Source of the DNA: Phycisphaerales bacterium
GTDB lineage: Bacteria > Planctomycetota > Phycisphaerae > Phycisphaerales > UBA1924
Reading direction: 5' to 3'
DNA: 48,766 bases
Assembly (NCBI GenBank): GCA_020427635.1
Contig: JAGQOH010000023.1
Span: 1-48,766, forward strand
This document shows positions 42,659 through 48,766 of this stretch, piece after piece. Position numbers and translations under genes: made by a program. Numbering within the stretch: position 1 is the first letter of the stretch; each line of letters begins with the position of its first letter. Below the pieces are notes generated by a model. It was given only the letters and a program-made list of their open reading frames with translations, had not been told where the DNA came from and made no database searches.

Positions 42659-45466
42659 CTACCTCTTCTTGCCATTGCGCGACGGCTTGGATGGGCTGGT
42701 GCGCTTCGCCTTTGATCCCCCAGCGCGCAATGCGGCTTGCGCTGCGGCGAGTCGCGCCACGGGCACGCGGAACGGGGAGCAGCTGACGTACTCAAGACCG
42801 ACGGCGTGGAAGAAGCAGATCGAATCGGGATCGCCACCGTGCTCGCCACAAACGCCAAGCTTGATGGCTTTGCGTGTGGCGCGGCCTCGCTCTACTGCGG
42901 TGCGGACCAATGCGCCGACGCCATTGGCGTCGAGGGTCTCGAAGGGATCGACATTGAGCAGCCCGCGGCGGAGGTAGGTTGGCAGGAAGCTCGAGATGTC
43001 ATCGCGCGAGAAGCCATAGGCCATCTGCGTCATGTCGTTGGTGCCAAAGCTGAAGAAGTCGGCGTTTTCTGCGATTGCGTCGGCGCGCATGGCAGCTCTT
43101 GGCGTTTCGATCATGGTGCCGATGAGGATTGGGAGTGCACCCTTGAAACCGCGATCCTTCTTGACCTGTTCGATGGTCTGCTCGACGGTGCGGCGCAGCA
43201 TCTCGAGTTCTGCGGCGAGGCTTACCAGTGGGATCATGATCTCCGGAATTGCCTTGATCTTCTTCAAGGTGCACTCGATGGCGGCCTCGACGATTGCGCG
43301 TACTTGCATAACGAGGATTTCGGGGTGGCTCACGCTGAGTCTGCAGCCGCGATGGCCCAGCATGGGATTGGCCTCGTGGAGATCACTGACGCGCTGGCGC
43401 ACGGCAGCGACGCTCACACCCAGGACCTGCGCCATCTCGCGCTGGGCGTCATCGTCGTTGGGCAAGAATTCGTGCAACGGTGGATCCAGCAGGCGAATGG
43501 TCACGGGCAGGCCTTGCATGGCCTTGAAGAGACCGATGAAGTCCTTGCGCTGATAGGGCAGCAGTTCAGCGAGGGCGGCTTCGCGTTGTTCGCGCGTCTC
43601 GGCCATGATCATTCGGCGCATCGCGATGATGCGATCGCCCTCGAAGAACATGTGTTCAGTGCGGCACAAGCCGATGCCTTCGGCGCCGAAGTCGCGTGCG
43701 CGTGTGGCATCTGCGGGGGTGTCGGCATTGGCCCGCACTTTCAGCGTGCGGTGCTTGTCGGCCCAGGTCATGACACGTTCGAAGTCCGCGGTCATCTTGG
43801 GTGGTGGCGCACTCAACTCGCCCGCCAGGACCTCACCGGTGGAGCCATCGATGGAAATGACGGTGTTGTGGTTCAGGGTCTTGCCGGCAATCTTGACTTG
43901 GCGCTTCGCGGCATCGATTTGCAGCGAGCTTGCGCCGACGATGCAGCACTTGCCCCAACCACGTGCGACGACGGCGGCATGTGAGGTCATGCCACCGGTC
44001 GAGGTCAGGATGCCCACCGCGGAGTGCATGCCTTCGACATCTTCCGGGCTCGTTTCCTTGCGCACGAGAATGACTTTCTCGCCATTGTTTGCGCGCTCGA
44101 CGGCTTCGTCCGCGGTGAATGCGAGTTTGCCGACGGCTGCGCCAGGTGAGGCGGGCAGGCCCTTGGCGAGCACGGTTGCGCCCTTCTTTGACTTGGCGTC
44201 GAAGCTCGGGACGAGCAACTGGGTCAGGTCGGCGGCGGGGAGGCTCAGGATTGCCTCGGTTTCGGTCAAGAGTTTCTCGCGCACCATATCGCAGGCGATC
44301 TTGACCGCTGACGCACCAGTGCGCTTGCCGTGGCGCGTTTGCAGGATGTAGAGGCGACCTTGCTCAATCGTGAACTCAATGTCTTGCATATCGCGGTAGT
44401 GCGTTTCGAGCTGCGTGCGCACAGCGAGCAACTCTTTGTAGACGCCCGCGTTCCATTGGTTCATCTCGTCAATCGGGCGCGGCGTGCGGATGCCCGCGAC
44501 GACGTCTTCACCCTGTGCGTTGACCAGGAACTCTCCATAGAACTCATTGGTTCCGGTGGAGGGATCACGCGTGAATGCAACACCCGTGGCGCAGTCTTCG
44601 CCCATGTTGCCAAAGACCATTGACTGGACGTTGACTGCGGTGCCCTCGAGATCGGTGATGCGATTGATGCGCCGATAGGTGTTGGCGCGCTCGCTGTTCC
44701 AGCTCTCAAAGACCGCTCGGATGCCTGCTTCCAGCTGGGCATAGGGGTCTTGCGGGAATGGCGAGCCGACGTGCTTGCGATAGACCGCCTTGTATGCGTC
44801 GCACAGCTCCTCCAGGCCTTCTGCAGACACTGCGGTGTCTTCCGTGACCTTGAGCTTCTTTTTGATGCGATCGAACTCGGCCTCAAAGTGATGGTGATCG
44901 ACGCCCATGACGACATCACCAAACATGTTGATCAGTCGACGGTAGGCATCGAAGGCGAAGCGCCGATTGCCGGTTTCCTTTGCGAGGGCTTCAACCGACA
45001 CGTCACTGAGACCGCAGTTGAGGATGGTGTCCATCATGCCCGGCATGCTGACGGCGGCGCCGGAACGAATAGACACGAGCAGGGGCTTCTTGTCGCCACC
45101 AAAGACACGGCTGCGGTCGCGTTCGAGTCGCTTGATGCCGGCGTGCACCGCATCCATGAGTCCCGCGGGCAACGTGCCTCCGGCGCGCTGATAGGCGGCG
45201 CAGGTTTGGGTGGTGATGGTGAAGCCGGGCGGGACGGGCAAGCCGATCGAATTCATCTCGGCGAGGTTTGCGCCCTTGCCGCCGAGCAAGCCGCGCATTG
45301 CGCCGGCGCCCTCGGTCTTCTTGCTGTCGAACACATAGACCATTTTGGTCTTTGATGTCTTGGGCTTGGCGGTGGTCTTCTTCTTGACGGCGCGCGTGGT
45401 GGTCGTCGAAGTTCTGCGAGAAGACTTATTTGAACCGCTGCTGCTCTTGCGCTGCTGCTTGGCCAC
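42659..45466 (-). CDS. ppdK: Pyruvate, phosphate dikinase
   Basis: 935 residues from a GTG with GGGAG 7 nt upstream. PPDK interconverts pyruvate, ATP and Pi with PEP, AMP and PPi. Domains: N-terminal ATP-grasp (LGGKGANLAEM, IRSGAAVSMPGMMDTILNCG), the swivelling phosphohistidine domain with GGMTSHAAV (His496), and the C-terminal PEP-binding barrel (LCRTEHMFF, GTMIETPRA, FFSFGTNDMTQ, GVCGEHGGDP). Odd features are a roughly 42-residue Ser/Thr/Lys-rich N-terminal tail and a Lys/Ser/Arg-rich C-terminal tail not found in typical PPDK. Confidence 0.96.
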   Translation of the reverse strand: MAKQQRKSSSGSNKSSRRTSTTTTRAVKKKTTAKPKTSKTKMVYVFDSKKTEGAGAMRGLLGGKGANLAEMNSIGLPVPPGFTITTQTCAAYQRAGGTLPAGLMDAVHAGIKRLERDRSRVFGGDKKPLLVSIRSGAAVSMPGMMDTILNCGLSDVSVEALAKETGNRRFAFDAYRRLINMFGDVVMGVDHHHFEAEFDRIKKKLKVTEDTAVSAEGLEELCDAYKAVYRKHVGSPFPQDPYAQLEAGIRAVFESWNSERANTYRRINRITDLEGTAVNVQSMVFGNMGEDCATGVAFTRDPSTGTNEFYGEFLVNAQGEDVVAGIRTPRPIDEMNQWNAGVYKELLAVRTQLETHYRDMQDIEFTIEQGRLYILQTRHGKRTGASAVKIACDMVREKLLTETEAILSLPAADLTQLLVPSFDAKSKKGATVLAKGLPASPGAAVGKLAFTADEAVERANNGEKVILVRKETSPEDVEGMHSAVGILTSTGGMTSHAAVVARGWGKCCIVGASSLQIDAAKRQVKIAGKTLNHNTVISIDGSTGEVLAGELSAPPPKMTADFERVMTWADKHRTLKVRANADTPADATRARDFGAEGIGLCRTEHMFFEGDRIIAMRRMIMAETREQREAALAELLPYQRKDFIGLFKAMQGLPVTIRLLDPPLHEFLPNDDDAQREMAQVLGVSVAAVRQRVSDLHEANPMLGHRGCRLSVSHPEILVMQVRAIVEAAIECTLKKIKAIPEIMIPLVSLAAELEMLRRTVEQTIEQVKKDRGFKGALPILIGTMIETPRAAMRADAIAENADFFSFGTNDMTQMAYGFSRDDISSFLPTYLRRGLLNVDPFETLDANGVGALVRTAVERGRATRKAIKLGVCGEHGGDPDSICFFHAVGLEYVSCSPFRVPVARLAAAQAALRAGGSKAKRTSPSKPSRNGKKR

Positions 45467-45612
45467 GCCATGACTCCCTGGTCAGATTGTGCGAGAAGAA
45501 CCGTGTCGATGAAAACGGGCGCGAGCAAACGCGCCGAGCCCAACAGTGTAGCTGTTTTGTCGCGTCGGGCGGCCGCGGCGCTCGCGAAATCCTCCCCGAA
45601 TAGGATGCAGCG

Positions 45613-46920
45613 ATGGGGCAGGCCTTGCCAGACATTGCGCGAATCAGCACCCCATCATGGGTTGATGTGTTGCGCGCTTGGCCCAAGGGGAATCCCCTGG
45701 CATGCGCGACGTGGGGCGCAGATGGGCGCTGGGTCGTTCTGGGCCCGCCGACGCGCGTGGAAGCCCATCAATGGGATGCGGCCACGGACCCCTTGCGAGC
45801 ACTGGACGGGGTGGTTGGACCGCTTCTGGGGCCCTGTGCGGACGACCGGGATTGGCCTGGGGCAGGCTGGGCGGTCCTGTTGCCGTATGAGCTTGGGGCG
45901 GCGTGCGAGCCTCGAGGCTTTGCGGGCGCCCCTCGGCCACATGGCCCCGCTTGGGTGCTGCTTCGCTTGGACCGCGGCATTGCGATCGATCGGCGCACGG
46001 GTGCGGTCCATCCGTTTGGTGGCGGGATTGATCTTGAGGGGGGGGAGGCGGCGGCGAGCGCGAGGTGGGACGTCGGGGCATTCCACGCGCAGGGGCCAGC
46101 GGAGCAGTACATGCGCGCGGTGGCCCAGGCCCGCGGCTACACCCATGCCGGCGACATCTTCCAAGCCAATGTGGCGCACCGGCTGGTGGCCACGATGACG
46201 GGCTCTGCGCGTGCCCTGGCAGCGGAGCTCTTCGAGAAGCTCGACCCGAGTTTTCCGTGCTATCTGGAGCTGCCTGAGCAAGAGACGACGGTTGTTTCCG
46301 TGAGCCCGGAGTTGTTTCTCCACGCGGCACCGGACACCGATGGCGCGTGGCGCGTGGTCACACGGCCCATCAAGGGCACGCGAGCCGGCGCGCACAGTGA
46401 AGGTCTTGCACGATCGCGCAAGGATGCTGCAGAGCTGGCGATGATCGTGGACCTCATGCGGAATGACTTAGGGCGCGTGGCGCGAGGTGGATCTGTGAAG
46501 GTGGATGATGCGCGCTCGATTGAGGTTCATCACGCGGGGCACATCGCGCACACTGTCGCGACGGTGAGCGCGGCGCTCCGAGACGGTGTCTCCTTGGGTG
46601 ATTTGTTGCGCGCGACGATGCCGCCCGGCTCGGTGACGGGCGCACCGAAAGTGCGTGCGCTGCAGATCATTGAGGAGCTCGAGCGCCCGATGTTTGGCGG
46701 TCCGCGCGGGGCGTATTGCGGCGGGCTGGGGTACTTGGCGGACGGCGGTGGGCTCACGCTCAATGTGGGCATTCGCACGTTGACGATCGAGCAAGACCGA
46801 ATCTCGCTGCCTGTTGGGGCGGGGATTGTGGCGGATTCAAAGCCGCGGGCGGAATGGGACGAAACGCTTGCGAAGGCGGCACCGATCGTTGCGGCACTGG
46901 GGTCTGCGCTCTCACTCTGA
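45613..46920 (+). CDS. pabB: Aminodeoxychorismate synthase component I
   Basis: 435 residues of the chorismate-binding family. GDIFQANVAHRL (tryptophan/chorismate loop), RPIKGTRAG with Lys254, IVDLMRNDLGR, PPGSVTGAPK and GYCGGLGY-type GAYCGGLGYL are clear. The lysine in PIKGT marks PabB (folate/p-aminobenzoate route), whereas anthranilate synthase TrpE has Ala there. AGGA lies 7 nt before the ATG. The 3' end overlaps convergent lpxA by 9 bp. The glutaminase subunit pabA is not in the window. Confidence 0.9.
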   Translation: MGQALPDIARISTPSWVDVLRAWPKGNPLACATWGADGRWVVLGPPTRVEAHQWDAATDPLRALDGVVGPLLGPCADDRDWPGAGWAVLLPYELGAACEPRGFAGAPRPHGPAWVLLRLDRGIAIDRRTGAVHPFGGGIDLEGGEAAASARWDVGAFHAQGPAEQYMRAVAQARGYTHAGDIFQANVAHRLVATMTGSARALAAELFEKLDPSFPCYLELPEQETTVVSVSPELFLHAAPDTDGAWRVVTRPIKGTRAGAHSEGLARSRKDAAELAMIVDLMRNDLGRVARGGSVKVDDARSIEVHHAGHIAHTVATVSAALRDGVSLGDLLRATMPPGSVTGAPKVRALQIIEELERPMFGGPRGAYCGGLGYLADGGGLTLNVGIRTLTIEQDRISLPVGAGIVADSKPRAEWDETLAKAAPIVAALGSALSL

Positions 46921-47769
46921 TGCGTTTCGCCCGCCTGCGCCGCCGCAAACGCCCCGTCGACGGCGTGGCTCGGGCTCATTGAGCGCATCATAAAAGAAGT
47001 TGACGAATTTCTTTGCCGCGGGCGTTAACTGCTCGGCGCGAAGCGCATCGACTGCGTGGGCCATGGATCGGGCGCCGCGCGTGCGGTAGAGCGCACGGTA
47101 TGCACGCTTGATGTCGCGGCGATCGTCATCGGTCAAGTTCGGGTTGCGGCGCAGCCCAACCGCATTTAGTCCAGCAACCCCATTGACCTGATTGCTCATG
47201 ATGACATAGGGCGGCACATGCTGCGATGCCGCGCCGCCAGCTTGGAACATCGTGCCATCGCCCACGCGGACGAACTGGTGAATCCCGACCCAGCTCGAGA
47301 GGACGTTGCGGTCGCCAATCGTGGCGTGGCCCGCGAGGCAACTGCTGTTGCCGATCGTGTTGTTGTCACCCACCTGTGCGTTGTGTCCGGCGTGGGATTG
47401 GCACATGAAGTAGTTGTTGTTGCCGATGCGCGTGGGCGGGCCCGGGTGGGTCGCGCGGTGCAACGTGACGGCTTCGCGGAAGATGTTGTTGTCGCCAATG
47501 ATCAATTCGCCCGGGTGCTCGGCGTTGAAGGCGCGGTCTTGGGGGTCGCCACCCAGCACGGCGTAGGGATGGATGTCGTTGTCCTTCCCGATCGACGTGT
47601 TCTGCACGATGATTGCGCGCATACGAATGCGCGTGCCGGCGCCGATCGAGCAGTGCGGCCCGATGATGACATCTTCCTCGATGATCGCGCCGGGCGCGAT
47701 CTTGGAGGTCGGGTGGATGGAAGCGCTTGGGTGGATATCCGCTTGGTGCTGCGCGTTGGTGACAGTCAC
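46912..47769 (-). CDS. lpxA: UDP-N-acetylglucosamine acyltransferase
   Basis: 285 residues from a GTG with AAGGGG 7 nt upstream. The left-handed beta-helix hexapeptide repeats (IHPSASIHPTSKIAPGAIIE, VIIGPHCSIGAG, and on) are followed by LGGDPQDRAF and the catalytic region QSHAGHNAQVGDNN, whose His129 aligns with the E. coli catalytic His. NSSCLAGHATIGDRNVLSSW and a C-terminal helical domain complete the family. It performs the first committed step of lipid A synthesis, which implies an LPS-bearing outer membrane. No other lpx genes are adjacent. Confidence 0.92.
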   Translation of the reverse strand: MTVTNAQHQADIHPSASIHPTSKIAPGAIIEEDVIIGPHCSIGAGTRIRMRAIIVQNTSIGKDNDIHPYAVLGGDPQDRAFNAEHPGELIIGDNNIFREAVTLHRATHPGPPTRIGNNNYFMCQSHAGHNAQVGDNNTIGNSSCLAGHATIGDRNVLSSWVGIHQFVRVGDGTMFQAGGAASQHVPPYVIMSNQVNGVAGLNAVGLRRNPNLTDDDRRDIKRAYRALYRTRGARSMAHAVDALRAEQLTPAAKKFVNFFYDALNEPEPRRRRGVCGGAGGRNASE

Positions 47770-47829
47770 AAAATTGCCCCTTTTGGCGGCACGGAAGGCC
47801 GCAGGCGAAGGGGCATTATACGCAGGCGT

Positions 47830-48766
47830 TCACCGGGATTCGGCGCGTGTCTGCTGGTCGATGCGTTGGGCGTGGTCGGGCTCCTTGGGAGCGTGAGCGC
47901 CCTTGCCAGCCTGTCCACGGAAGAGGCGATCGAGCGGCGTTGTGCGCGCGGGCACGAGCACGAGCGCTGTGAGGTCGTCGATCTGGTGGAGTGAGCCGCT
48001 CTGTGCGTTGAGCTTGCCCGCCAACTCATCCATGGCGGCGCGGAGGTTGTCTGCGCGCCAGGTCTCGGCGGTCTGCCTGAAGAAGTGCATGTAGCGATTG
48101 GAGGGCACACGGCGCGCGTAGTCGTCTGCGCCGTCACCCGGGAAGGCGGTCTCGAAACCATCGGAGTAGATGATCAGCATGTCGTCGGGCTGCAGGACGA
48201 ACTCTGCTTCGTCAAAGGTGGCTTCCGGGAAGACGCCCAGCAAACCGCCGGAGGTCTCGATGGCGCGTGTGCCGTCGGGCCCGAGCACGACGGGCGCGGG
48301 GTGGCCCGCACCGGCGATGGTGACGGTGCGATCGCGCGTGTCGACGATGCCATAGGCGGCGGTGGCAAACCGCGGCACATCGCCATGGCGCAGGATCATT
48401 TCGTTGTTCAAGTTCTCGAGGACAGCGCCGGGCGGGAGGATGGTGCGGCCTTCAGGGCCGGGCACTGTCGTGGTGAGACTGCGCAGGAGCACCATGGTCA
48501 TGAGCGCCGCGGGCACGCCATGCCCGACGGCATCGGCGACGAAGAAGCCGAGGTGGTGGTCATCGAGTTTCTGCACGTCGTAGATATCGCCTGAGACATA
48601 GCCTGCTGGGCGGTAGTAGAGCTGGATGTCGACGGTGTCGGCCTGTGGGAGTTTGCGAGGGAGGAACTCGCGCTGGACGGAGGCGGCGAGTTGGAGTTCT
48701 TCGTGGATTTTGTCAATTTCGCCGCGCAGTCCACCTTGGAACCGCCGAGCGACGCGCAGCTCGGAG
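47830..48766 (-). CDS. PP2C/SpoIIE-type serine phosphatase, 5' end outside the window
   Basis: The frame stays open to the right edge, so the N-terminal part is missing; the internal GTG at 48576 is not the start. The visible part begins with a coiled linker (EIDKIHEELQLAASVQREFL), continues RPAGYVSGDIYDV (metal-binding Asp residues), FFVADAVGHGVPAALM (Asp/Gly loop), TAAYGIVDTRDRTVTIAGAG, LLGVFPEA and LIIYSDGFETA, and ends with DDLTALVL and a charged tail. RsbU/SpoIIE-like phosphatases of this type act in partner-switching stress pathways, usually controlled by an N-terminal sensor or receiver domain. It lies 60 bp upstream of lpxA. Confidence 0.88.
   Translation of the reverse strand, partial: SELRVARRFQGGLRGEIDKIHEELQLAASVQREFLPRKLPQADTVDIQLYYRPAGYVSGDIYDVQKLDDHHLGFFVADAVGHGVPAALMTMVLLRSLTTTVPGPEGRTILPPGAVLENLNNEMILRHGDVPRFATAAYGIVDTRDRTVTIAGAGHPAPVVLGPDGTRAIETSGGLLGVFPEATFDEAEFVLQPDDMLIIYSDGFETAFPGDGADDYARRVPSNRYMHFFRQTAETWRADNLRAAMDELAGKLNAQSGSLHQIDDLTALVLVPARTTPLDRLFRGQAGKGAHAPKEPDHAQRIDQQTRAESR

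Noticed and set aside
42737..43984. 415-codon + strand ORF
   Set aside because: Antisense to ppdK.
1..48766. tRNA genes, rRNA, CRISPR arrays, prophage or a large integrative element
   Set aside because: No cloverleaf T-arm pattern, regularly spaced repeats, integrase or phage structural genes were seen on reading both strands.

Overview
The window reads as chromosomal DNA of a high-G+C Gram-negative bacterium. The best fit is a planctomycete of the Phycisphaerae type. Evidence: a secreted protein ending in a PEP-CTERM-like PTPGALALAG...RRRR tail, a secreted protein with four dockerin-like calcium loops, a histone-like HU with a long Lys/Arg/Thr tail, and outer-membrane/LPS genes (lpxA, kdsC, an hldE-like gene, TolC lipoproteins). 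The lineage is inferred from these features, not from a marker-gene tree. Genes are tightly packed. Several neighbours overlap by 4 bp (ATGA or GTGA), and several convergent pairs touch or overlap at their 3' ends. No tRNA, rRNA, CRISPR or prophage was seen.

Layout. 1-10 kb: a truncated beta-helix protein gene, a PEP-CTERM-like protein, a CX5R phosphatase, an SH3-like protein, a TolC-like lipoprotein coupled to sua5/tsaC, convergent rpiA/trmH, a lipoprotein-methyltransferase pair and a dockerin protein. 10-16 kb: a coupled minus-strand run kdsC > hldE-like (domain order swapped) > glycosyltransferase > ispE, preceded by an HU gene with its own terminator. 16-25 kb: PilZ protein, nadA, a large AsmA-like protein, a DEAD-box helicase and alr. 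25-33.5 kb: two DUF481-like beta-barrel proteins and a complete MacA-MacB(split)-TolC operon. 33.5-36 kb: rlmE, an unrecognised ORF of different composition, a REP-associated transposase (RAYT) flanked by REP palindromes, and the RNase P RNA gene rnpB, which the protein ORFs hide. 36-49 kb: a degenerate Gfo/Idh/MocA-like protein, trpS, a hybrid histidine kinase, a CPBP protease, trpC, a DUF442-type phosphatase lipoprotein, ppdK, pabB, lpxA and a PP2C/SpoIIE phosphatase cut by the window end.

Two signals stand out beyond the gene list. (1) The + strand is C/A-rich from 1 to about 11.7 kb whichever strand is coding, and G/T-rich from about 11.8 kb onward. The switch lies inside ispE and marks either a replication-origin region or a rearrangement breakpoint. 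(2) The RAYT transposase sits among five copies of its own hairpin repeat. One copy, 13 kb away, has changes on both sides of the stem that keep it paired, and the tandem copy upstream of the gene duplicates the transposase's start codon.
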